Shown: positions 36,997-47,184 of the stretch, piece by piece
Layout: each line of letters starts with the position of its first letter
How positions within the stretch are numbered: the first letter of the stretch is position 1
Origin: Dryomyza anilis
Taxonomy: Eukaryota; Arthropoda; Insecta; Diptera; Dryomyzidae
Assembly (NCBI GenBank): GCA_951804985.1
Contig: OX638133.1
Location: 2,562,501 to 2,626,500 of the forward strand
Reading direction: 5' to 3'
DNA length: 64,000 nt
Made by a program: the position numbers and the translations under genes
Notes under the pieces: generated by a model
The model's input: only the letters and a program-made list of their open reading frames with translations
Database searches by the model: none
What the model was told of the DNA's origin: nothing

Positions 36997-37043
36997 ACAA
37001 TCCAAACTAAATGAAAAACAAAAAAAGGAAAGAAAAAGAAAAA

Positions 37044-38119
37044 CAAACTCACCACACTAAAACTAACCAAACTAAAACTCACCACACTAAAATTCACCAC
37101 ACTAAAACTCACCACACTAAAACTCACCACACTAAAACTCACCACTTAAAAACTCACCACACTAAAACTCACCACACTAAAACTCACCACACAAAAACTC
37201 ACCACACTAAAACTCACCACACTAAAACTCACCACACTAAAACTCACCACACTTAAACTCACCACACTAAAACCCACCACACTAAAATTTCACCACACTA
37301 AAACTCACCACACAAAAATTCACCACACTAAAACTCACCACACTAAAATTTCTCCACATTAAAACTCATCACACTAAAACTCACCACACTAAAACTCACT
37401 ATACCCAAAAGTCGCCACACTCAAACTCACCGCACTAAAATTCACAACACTAAAACTCACCACATTTAAACTCACCATACCAAAACTCACCACACTAAAA
37501 CTTACCACACTAAAACTCACCACAATTAAACTCACCACACTAAAACTCACCACACAAAAATTCAACACACTAAAATTGAACACACTAAAACTCACCACGC
37601 TAAAATTTCACCACACTAAAACTCACCACACTAAAACTCACTACACTAAAATTTCACCACATTAAAATTCACCACTTTTAAACTCACTACATTAAAACTC
37701 ACTACACTCAAATTTCGATACACTAAAACTTACCACACTAAAACTCACCGCACTAAAATTCACCACACTAAAACCCACCGCACTATAATTAACCACACTA
37801 AAACTCACCACCCTAAAATTCACTACACTAAAACTCACCACAATAAAATTCATCACATTAAAATTCATCACACAAAAACTCACCACAATAAAATTCACCA
37901 CACTAAAACCCACCACACTATAATTGACCACACTAAAACTCACCAGACATAAAAACATCACACTTAAACTCAACACACTCAAATTCACTACACTAAAACT
38001 CACCACACTAAAACTCGCCACACCAAAATTAACCACAATTAAACTCACCATTCCAAAATTCACCACATCTAAACTCACCACACCGAAACTTACTACATTA
38101 AAACCCACCACACTAAAAC
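37044..38119 (+). repeat. Minisatellite (ACTCACCACACTAAA)n, about 72 units
   Basis: The 15-bp unit is the same as at 16525-16994 but the array is more than twice as long. The first third is most homogeneous (near-identical ACTCACCACACTAAA units at about 37075-37290), and divergence increases towards 38119. False frames (KTHHT on plus, SVVSF on minus) result from the codon-multiple period. Confidence 0.9.
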
Positions 38120-38752
38120 TTCTACTGGGAAAAACTTTACGGGGAAGAATTCTACGGGAAAGAATTCTACCGGGAACAAATCTACCGGGATGAATTCTAC
38201 GTTGAGAATTCTACGGGAAAGCGTTCTATGTGGATTTTACGGGGAAGATTTCTACTGGGAATAATTCTGCGGAGAAGCGCAGTCTGAGAAAAAATTGTCT
38301 TTGTTTTGGCGGAGAATTATTTGGTTACCACATTTATAAAACCAATAAAAAAATTTCAAAAGCTAAGCACGGGCCCCACATATATATGTTTTTTATATTA
38401 ATAAAATCGCTCCATATTTTTGGATTCAGAAAATCTTGGCACGAGTCGTGCACGGGTCCAGCTAGTAATAAATAATTGCTAATTATTCGAAACCTCTATT
38501 TCATCAAATTAATGAAAAAGTGATCATCATATTGATGAATTTTGGTCATCAAACCATATTAATTTAAATATCATAAATCTTATAAGAATTATAAATACGT
38601 AAATGTGTAAATGGAGACCAATTTTTGTTTGAAATTTTTTTATATAAAAAATATTAAATATGAAAAACACTGAAAAATAACGATTTTAGTTCAATAAATG
38701 AAATCATCAATATGATGAATACTGGTAGTTGGTGAATTTTTTTTTGTGTGTA

Positions 38753-41060
38753 ATGCAAGAAAAAATAAGAAGAAAAAAGTTTAAATTCATAAACATTATC
38801 AGTAATTATGTTAAGAAAATACGAAAAAATTGTATTCTAAGTACAAAAATTTGTTCAAAAATTGCAATTTCCCACATTACCACATGTCCCACTTAACCCC
38901 AGGTTTCCCTATTTATGTTGGACGGGTAAACGAAAAATAAGTTTGAATTATGAAATATTTGTCCATCAATTTGATCCTATATTTTGAAATTCTGTGTTAA
39001 ATATCGTTCGGACCTAGCACATATTTAAGACTAACAAGACATATTATTTAAACACTGCTTAAACACAAGAAGTCCTTGAATTCTTTGGCTTTCCGAGTGT
39101 GACTCTCATGTTGGCACAGGCAGTTTGCGATTACACACGAATTAAGTGCCTTCGAGTGTCAGAATGTTCGAGAGCCAGTGCCTGGTATATTACGTGATCT
39201 GGTAGCGTTGACGTCTCTAAGTCATTTGCTTTCGCATGATGCCTAAGTTGAGCCATTATTTCTAAATGACGGGAAATATTATGAAAGTAGAACAACACAA
39301 ACACTACAGTCATTAATCACGTTTTCAAATCAAAGTTGGGTTTTACTCCTGTTGTCGCGTTAGAATGCTAAGGCATTTATTATGAGATATGTATTTGGCA
39401 AGGTCGTAGCTGTCTAAATAAAACAAAGACGCATTAATATCCAGTGTTTTTAGTTTTTTATGTATTTCTCTCAAGTTTTTCCAAGTGTCTTTAGTCAAAA
39501 TAGTTAAAGTGAGTTGCTTGATTACGGAAATTGTTGTGTATTTCTATTCCGGCTACTTTGTGGGTTGGGCAATGCAAAATATGACTGTGCTTCAAGTAGA
39601 CATTTTTAAAAATTTGATTCTGACAGTTTGTAACAGTTTGCATGATAATTACACAAATTTATAAAATAATATATATTAATTTAAACACAGTAAAAATTTT
39701 TTTTTTTTCAATGTTATGAATTGGAACCTACTTTTCGAATAACCTAAATCACAAAATCATGCTTAATTATTTGTCTCCTTTGCATTATCCGCCAAAAAAG
39801 ATTAATTGCTATAGATAATTCGAATCCCAATTCGAATCCCTACAGATTAATTATTTCCGCTAAGCATGAGGACTACGTCATGCGGAAGTAAGACCTCATA
39901 GTGCATGTACTACAACCCTATTGTTATCGGACAGCCTACCAAGCTTAATTATGGATTTGTTAACGGGCTAGGCAAACACTTACCCTTTCGTTTCATGACC
40001 ACCTAGCGGTAAATGAACATATTCAGATAAGCGTTGGTCAGCAGCGGGAATTAAGCCTTCAAAAATAAAACCAGAACTTGACCATGTTGCGTAGTTGGCA
40101 GCCTACCTTCCAAATACCCGCGGCACTGACTGATTTCATTTGAAAATTCGTGCGGACAAAGAATACCTGATGCAGTGTCCCTGGTTACGGTCTATGTGGG
40201 ATTGCTTTGGTTGATTTTTTATGCCGTCTGGTATATTTTTGCACAAATGTTTTTGTTTTTGACAACACTTGCTTCAATTTATCTGCACCAGCAGTAGCCA
40301 ATCTAAAAAGTTCCTACGTTTTGTATTTTTATTTCAGGTATTCGTTGATGGCAGATTCACAGTAGAGTGGGTTGAAAACGTGAATTTTGTCTTGCCAACC
40401 GATTGTGTGGCTAGCTGCCATGTGCTGCCTCTGTCTGTGCTGACCACATGACAACCTCGGCATCAACTCCTGAGTGTCCTGCTATAAATGCGACTGTGGG
40501 TGTCAGTGATTCGAAGGCTGTCGCTGGTTATGGCTTGGAGAGGTTGTTGACGACTCTGGCAGATGGGGGCGTTGGAGAGTAGCAGTACAGCTGGTAGTTA
40601 AGCCTAGCTTCCGCTTGTCTAGTCCGTGGTTTGCGGCAATGCGTTTCGCAGGATACGTCGTTGATGAACACGACAGCCAAGCTGTCAACGTCATTTAGAC
40701 AGGCTTTCGACGTGTACTTCGGTTGTGTTTTATGCGACATGTTGGTTAAGGCTTCGAATTGTAGTTTGAACATATGTTCGAAATGTCTGGTATCAAAGAG
40801 ATATTGAAAAAATATGTTATCGACCATTTTTATGAGATTTAAAATGTTGTCTGGTTTTTTAAAAAAACATTTCAAACTAGTAAAAAACATACGCTAGAAA
40901 AGGTCATGATCGGGAACTGAACCTTGTATTTTTTGTTTTTTCATAGTAGAAATTGAGTTTTATATTTTATCATTGCCATAAGTCTTCCCTAATAGAGTAA
41001 ATTATTATCAGAAAGACAAATATGTCTGTGACAGACCCGACTACAAATGTATTGTGTTAT
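38753..41060. other. Unique-looking sequence, no gene supported
   Basis: The stretch around 40080-40760 is relatively GC-rich. A 120-codon open frame on the minus strand (40528-40890) has no recognised motif and no convincing splice borders, so I do not call it a gene. Confidence 0.4.
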
Positions 41061-41067
41061 AGAGCAC

Positions 41068-41330
41068 TAAAAAGACACTTTAAAGACACTTAAAAGACAC
41101 TTAAAAGACACTTAAAAGACACTTAAAAGACACTTAAAAGACACTTAAAAAGAAACTTAAAAGACACTTAAAAGACACTTAAAAGACACTTAAAAGACAC
41201 TTAAAAGACACTTAAAAGACACTTAAAGACACTTAAAAGACACTTAAAAGACACTTAAAAGACATTAAAAAGACACTTAAAAAACACTTAAAAGGAACTT
41301 AAAAGACACTTTATGGACACTTTAAAGACA
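41068..41330 (+). repeat. 11-bp tandem array (AAAAGACACTT)n
   Basis: About 23 units of ACTTAAAAGAC, mostly perfect, with occasional one-base length variants. A smaller, more diverged cluster of the same word lies at 41613-41695. Confidence 0.9.
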
Positions 41331-41414
41331 AGTTTTTTTCAACATTTTTAAAAATTTCACTTAAATATAATGATACAAGGTCATTAGCGAAATAAATCTA
41401 CATTAACCGAATAG

Positions 41415-41560
41415 GAAAATTTTTCAACTAAAGGTTATAGAAATTTTAAAAAATATTCGATAAACTTTATGCCCTGGTTTACATAATGCTTATATTTTAC
41501 ACACTAAATGTAAATAAAATCTCTGTAAAAGCATTCAGGTTCCAAAATGTACGTCCCTCA
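41415..41560 (+). repeat. Dispersed repeat, partner of 43965-44085
   Basis: GCYCTGGTTTACATAA, an ACACACTAAATGTA-like word and CCAAAATGTAC occur in the same order in both places. It probably belongs to the repeat that also contains the 11-bp array. Confidence 0.5.
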
Positions 41561-41612
41561 ATATTAAAAACAATATTTCGTATTAAAAAGTTTTTGATAA
41601 AAGATAATCTTT

Positions 41613-41695
41613 TGAAAGACACTTAACAGACACTTTAAAGACACTTAAAGACACTTAAAGACACATTAAAGACACTTTAAAGACACCTTAGACAT
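41613..41695 (+). repeat. Second, diverged AAAGACACTT cluster
   Basis: About seven units of AAAGACACTTA/T, related to the array at 41068-41330, follow after about 280 bases of other sequence. Confidence 0.75.
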
Positions 41696-41699
41696 ATTT

Positions 41700-43064
41700 T
41701 TAGCTGAAATATTCATTTTTAAAATGTTCAATAAAACATAATGGTGCTATGTTCTAAGTACAAGGTATATAGCGAAATAAATCGACATTAGAAATTCATT
41801 AATAATTCAAAGTGAATATCAAAGGATGATGCGCTTGACTCGTAGAGCCAGAAAAGCGACTGAAGCGACATAAAATCGGAAGCAATGACAGATATCATCG
41901 TAATTGATGTGTATGAAGTATAAAATCTTCAAATTAGCTGCCAATAAATACTATCAAAGATCTACTGATTACTATTAATTTGACCCATGCAAATAAACAT
42001 ACAAAATTCAACGTCGTATAGTATTTCAGAAATCACAAGATGAGTCGCAACGACTCAGATGGGGATTTGGTTTACGAATGGGACTACAGACGGGACTACA
42101 GACGGGCGAAGGTTATAAATTAAAATGGATTTGGCCTGGAGCTAAATAAACGAAAGCACTTCAGTTACAGCAACCATTTTCAGTTGTGTATGCAAACCCG
42201 AAAGAAGGGTGGCTGCCAAGAATCAGGATATATGTACGACTGTGTAAACAGTTCGTTGTTTGCGTAGAACATTCTATTAATAATTTACGAATTGCTGAAA
42301 ACAAGAGTAAATATACGACAAGTTTGAATATATGATTTTTCTGCTACTTTAAATAGATTACTATATGACATTTGCTACATGTCAAAGGAGAAAGTTAACA
42401 GCACTGAAAGGCAGAATGAAAGTATGTTAAAATATTATACCAAGCATTAGTATCAATTTATTATTAATATTTCGTATATTTCGTATTCCATATTCCGTAT
42501 TTCTTGTAAGTTTTCGTATTCCTACAGTTCTCGTGTAGACAAACAAAAAATTGGAATAAAATATTTAGTCACTTTTTTCTTAGGAAAATAGCATCCGACT
42601 GTTGCTACGAAAATGAATAAATTAAAATTTTGCAACGAGTCGCTTTTGAGCAGATGTTATCTGCATCGTTATCTGCTTCAGTCTGGTTGACTCTGTCTGA
42701 AGATGTCAATCTCAATGTTTATGAACTTGCAGCAGCGAGACAATTTGTCGCTACTTTTTTCAACAACATCCTTTGGGGGGTTGACAACGTTGTCCTTTTG
42801 CTGCATGTGCGACCTGTTGGAAGAATTGCCATTGCGTCAGTGAAGAACCATTAAAGCAAACACCATATGAAAAGATAGTGGATTCTATTTTTAAGTGGCA
42901 CAGTATAAACTACATTTATGAATAACAATTTTTATTAATTTGATGTTTGATGGATAAGGATTTTTTATAATCTTGGACTTACCCTAACAATAATTTAAGG
43001 AAGACCATGGGTCATATTAATAAAAATCGACTTTCAATTCCTTCAATTTTAATGCTAAAAACCA
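41700..43064. other. No recognised feature
   Basis: Unique-looking sequence. The 74-codon open frame at 42630-42854 has no recognisable motif. Confidence 0.4.
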
Positions 43065-43620
43065 CACAGAAAAAAATATGTACATCATATTGATTAATTC
43101 CGTTCTTCAAACCATGATTCATTGTATTGAAGAACAATTCATAATATTAATGACTAACGCCATTATTGTTATGAATGCTATCATAAATATGAAGAACGCT
43201 TGATCACTTTCGAAACAATTTTGTTTTCGAAATATTTTTTTTTTGGAAAATTTTTATTCCATACTATTTTTTTATCGATTTTTTTTTAATAATTTTTTTT
43301 TCGAAATTTTTTTTTTCGAACTTTTTTTTTTTGAAGAATTTTTTTTTCGGAAATTTTTTACTGTTTTTTTTTTAAATAAAATTTGTTCAAAGTTTTTTTT
43401 CGAATAATTTTATTAAATTTTTTATTTTTTTTTTGTTAAAATATTATGAATACATTCTTCAATATGACAATTCGAATTCATTATATTTCATATTTTGTTC
43501 ATATATCATTAATATGTCATTTAATAAACGATGGTATCAATATGATGAATCTGGTAGTTGGTGAAAAAATACATAATATTTATGAATAAATTCATCATAT
43601 TGAAGAATTTTTTTTCTGTG
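43065..43620 (+). mobile_element. Family A MITE, copy 4
   Basis: It starts CACAGAAAAAAATATG and ends TTTTTTTCTGTG. TTCCGTTCTTCAAACC and GGTAGTTGGTGAAAAAAT are present. The middle (43210-43440) is dominated by T runs interrupted by TTCGAA. Confidence 0.75.
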
Positions 43621-43964
43621 CAGATGATCTTCGAATATATAAAATTTTGTGGATATTTTTTATCTTAAACCTGCCAATATTAAAAATGTCGGGAAAAACA
43701 GACGCAGGGAAATTGTTCCACAAATGTAACGTGCGACTGACGATCGAATTCTCACTTTAATGCATGGTTTTTTTAAGAGTCGAATGGACTACGAAGGGAT
43801 GGCTTTAGATCAATGCCCGAGTAATACGAAAGAAAACCCGCCCTGGTGTTCTTTCAAATATCCCTAGTTAAATTTGTTCTGGAACAATGATTGAAAACAG
43901 TAACATGAACAATATTATCTGATCCTGATCATGTTTAACATAATAGGGCTACTAGAGGTTATGG

Positions 43965-44085
43965 CATTTTTAAAAATATCCGATAAAATTTGTGCTCTGG
44001 TTTACATAACACACATATATTAGACAATAAATGTAGATGAAGACTTTGTGAAAGAATTGAAATTCCCAAATGTACACTTAAAATA
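43965..44085 (+). repeat. Dispersed repeat, partner of 41415-41560
   Basis: This is the second diverged copy of the segment described at 41415-41560. It ends where a family E fragment begins. Confidence 0.5.
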
Positions 44086-44800
44086 ATTTGTTTACAATTT
44101 ACGAAATATTTTTTCGTAATTTTTATTTCGTAAAATACACGAATAATTCGTAGAAAACAAGAAACATGTGTAAATTATTTTTTTCCAAATTATTTTTAGA
44201 ACTATTCATATATATTACGAAACAATATTCGTAAAATTACTACAACAATAAAATTACGAACATTTCGTTTGAATTACAAAATTTTCGTTATATTATTTGC
44301 TATTACAATTTTTTGTACGAAAGAATAACAAATTTTACGAATGAGCTTTACATTTTACGAATAAATTACTAAACTATCGTAAAATTTGAAGCATTATTGA
44401 GTATTTTACGAAACATTCATGTTTTTACGAAAATTTAGTAAGTACGTAAATACGTTTGCATCAAATATCAATTTGGATTTTAATTGGTATCATATTTATA
44501 AAATACAAACACTTTTAAAATGTGTTCTGTGTAAGTTGTGTTTGTGTCTAAAGTGCAAAAGTATCAAATCACTGCATAACAATTCATACTTAATGAATTA
44601 ATCGTCATTTTCATCATCAGTTTTTTGTATTTTACGAAAGATTCGTAAAATTCCTACAAAAAGATAAATTACGAATAAAAATAACAATTTTTCGTATTAT
44701 GTACGAATGATTTTCGTAGTTAAAAACTACGAATAGTTTCGTAAAATAAATAAATAAATAATATTCATCATGGATAATTTTACAAATTTTTTCGTAAAAT
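44075..44800. mobile_element. Family E fragment (TTTCGTAAAA words), copy 2
   Basis: It starts CACTTAAAATAA after TA (44073-44074), close to the family E end CACTCAAAATAA. TTTTACGAAA and ATTCGTAAAATT words fill 44090-44440 and 44625-44800. The middle (44440-44620) lacks them. The right terminus is not identifiable. Confidence 0.6.
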
Positions 44801-47092
44801 ACAGTCTATCTACAAAATTTGTCAAATAAGATGTAATAAGTTTCAAGCATTAATGACACTATTTAAGAGTCATAATTTTTCAGTATTATTCAAAATTTCA
44901 TATGTAAAAAAATCATTATTTGAAAAAACTGTATACATAATGCATTGTTGTTGTTGCAGTAACAAAAAAAAAAGCAATTTTTCATTTCGTAATATAATTT
45001 AAATTTATTTTTATATGCAGTGTCAAGTGGCAAAATCCCATTCAATGGCCATTTGTGTCCCAATGACGGTGAGTGGTTTTGGGATCCGATACAATACAAT
45101 GCATTGTGGTGTTTTGAGTGAGAGTTTATAGCACGATATTTGCTGACATTACCACGTACTGTTTTTTACCGTTTAAATTGTGGGTCCTGTGAATGTGCGC
45201 TCAAAACACTTCACATGATGGTCCTTTCATGGACGCATCGAACGATGTTGATGGGAGGGTGGGAGATATAATATGCAATTAAGTTTGATTTATGTTGCTT
45301 TATTATTAAATTAAATTTAAGCATCCAAAACAGCAAAAAAAAAACACACAGTTTCGAATGATGACATCAAGAACTATGGCAGGCAACCAAATCGTTAATG
45401 TTTCTTTAAAAAAAAAACAATCTCCTATTATTGAAAGTCATATATTTTATATTAATTTAAATTAAATTTAGTGTTATTAGTGATAAAAAAAAGTATTAGA
45501 ATATTTATATGTGACCGTTCAAATCAGAGAATTCAAATCAGAGAATGAAACCAAAACAAATAATGTTTCAATTTCTATTTTCTTTCGTTTTAAGTTTTTA
45601 TAACGCAAGACTTTTGCTATAACGGTTCTAAGTTATGGTTTTGATTTATTTATTATTTTTGTCGTTATAATCAATGTCTGAAACAAAAAAAAAGTATTTT
45701 ATGAACACATAAAAATATGAAAAATATAAAAAAAAATAATAATAAAACAGTATTAATCTAGTTATACTCTCTAAAATCGAGAAAGAGATTACCTTTGACA
45801 GTTGAGACGAAATATGAAAACGAAATTTGATTCTGACAACGACAAATATTAAAAAATTAATAGTGTAAAAGCCGCTCATAAAATACAGAAATAACAAAAA
45901 TAAATATGTATTTCGTAACGGCATATTTCAGTTTTCATTGCTTCCCTGTATACATCGCATGACAACAGACAGGCCAACGAGTTTTGTTGCTATTTCTGCG
46001 AAAAACTCGTTCGCAAGCATGAATGCTGTGTTGTTGAATTCCTAAATTTTGTTTTTACACCTACAAAAGGGTTGAAGTAAACTCTGCTGAGGCAAAACGA
46101 TATGTGTGTGTTTGCTACTGTGATTGTTTTAGCGCTACACATGCGACGAATGGAACAGTAACAAAACACATGAAACTTAGGAGGAAAAAGTTCGTCGTTC
46201 TATGAAATATTCTTTCTCAAAAAACAACATGTGTCTGTTTTTGTAGAAGAAGGTTTTTTTTTTGGGAATCCCAGATTTAAATAGCATTATAATTTAGACC
46301 TTCTATATTGTTAAATAAAATATTTTTTTTCTTTTTGTTTTCCATATTTTTTAACGGTTTTGGATATCAATTTACTTCTTTTAAAAATGAAACGGTCTAA
46401 TTTGGCTCCAACGCCTTTGAGTCGATTTCGAGAAAAAGATAAAGAAGATTTGAAATTGCGTTAAAATAGAATAAAATTTGCCATCTGGAGCCAAGTCGAT
46501 ACTGGATATGTCAGATTTGATACGAGAAATCAAAAAACAGATAACGCAAATAGAAAGAGAATATATAAGTCATATAAACCCAATTCCTAACTCCATTCAC
46601 CCAAAAATTCACAGTTGGTGATATGTAGAAAGTATATAAATTGTTGAGTTTAATATAATTAAAATGGAATTCTCGACACAAGAACAATAAATTAATTTTG
46701 AATTAATTAAATAATGTGTGCCCATAATGAGAGTCAAAGAGATGTGTAACACAAACATGGTTTGGTGGTATTAGGTAACAGCAACCACTGAATGCATTTT
46801 GAATTGGCGGACCACAACCAGAAATAAACAAATTCATGCAATCAAGGTACACATTTGGTTGTGACTACCAAATGTGTATTTTAGCGCTTATCAGCTGCTC
46901 CGATGTGACTTGTCACGCAATACCCTCCAAAAAAAAAAGGACATTCAAGAAGTTAACTGAACGAAAGGTTTAAGTGGCTAATGCCATAAATGTGTGTGCT
47001 TTTAAGGTCTGTATAGAACCTATATATGAGTGGTCTATAAATATATGTACGAGTTGTTTATAAAAACCACATAAAATACTTACTTATCAAAC
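44801..47092. other. No recognised feature
   Basis: AT-rich, apparently unique sequence. It would be intron downstream of the candidate exon if that exon is real. Confidence 0.4.
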
Positions 47093-47184
47093 CTCAATCA
47101 GCTTAAATGGCGTTTCGGTTCGCTGGGCGCACCAAATATTGGGCACACCGTCGTATTCGAAAATGACATCTTTTGTATCCTTTT
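47093..47184 (-). CDS. Candidate internal coding exon, gene unknown
   Basis: On the minus strand a good splice acceptor (branch-like CTAAT, then TTCCACAG, ending at 47185) is followed by 92 bases of which only one frame stays open. After two bases of a split codon it reads 30 codons, including FEYDGVPNIWCAQRTE and PFKLIE. About half of the third codon positions are G or C, clearly above the AT-rich surroundings. A donor could be GAG|GTTTGA directly after the last codon; a stronger GTAAGT lies ten bases further, but the frame meets TGA before it, so the exon might instead end the protein as KLIEV. I do not recognise the protein, and no neighbouring exon was found in the window. The call rests on splice signals and composition only. 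Confidence 0.45.

Larger units (their letters stand above)
36032..38465 (+). mobile_element. Helitron with nested tandem arrays, copy 3
   Basis: It lies between A (36031) and T (38466), starts TCCTATTAATATAATAAATC and ends GGGTCCAGCTAG, with the GGCACGAGTCGTGC hairpin just inside. In order it carries an 8-bp microsatellite, three 282-bp tandem repeats, the 15-bp ACTCACCACACTAAA array, a second 15-bp array of GGGAAAGAATTCTAC units (about 38118-38275) and a tail shared with the copy at 16178-17191. No Rep/helicase is encoded. Of the known groups it resembles fly DINE-1-type elements, which also carry central tandem repeats. Confidence 0.85.
35852..38750. mobile_element. Palindromic family A subtype, split by Helitron
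   Basis: Its outer ends read CCAAAAATTTCACCAACTACC-like on the left (up to 20 bases of shared word TTCACCAACTACC) and the complement near 38730 on the right. TA flanks at 35850-35851 and 38751-38752. Without the Helitron (36032-38465) it is 465 bases long, close to the 447 bases of the uninterrupted copy at 55463-55909, which supports both the host and the Helitron limits. Confidence 0.7.

Noticed and set aside
37692..38111. 139-codon open frame on the minus strand with repeated SVVSF
   Set aside because: The 15-bp minisatellite inside a Helitron produces it. The frames at 16382-16736, 16711-17049, 36801-37256 and 37389-37598 have the same cause.
40528..40890. 120-codon open frame on the minus strand in relatively GC-rich DNA
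   Set aside because: No recognisable motif, no clear splice borders and overlapping frames on the same strand; length alone is within chance for this amount of sequence.
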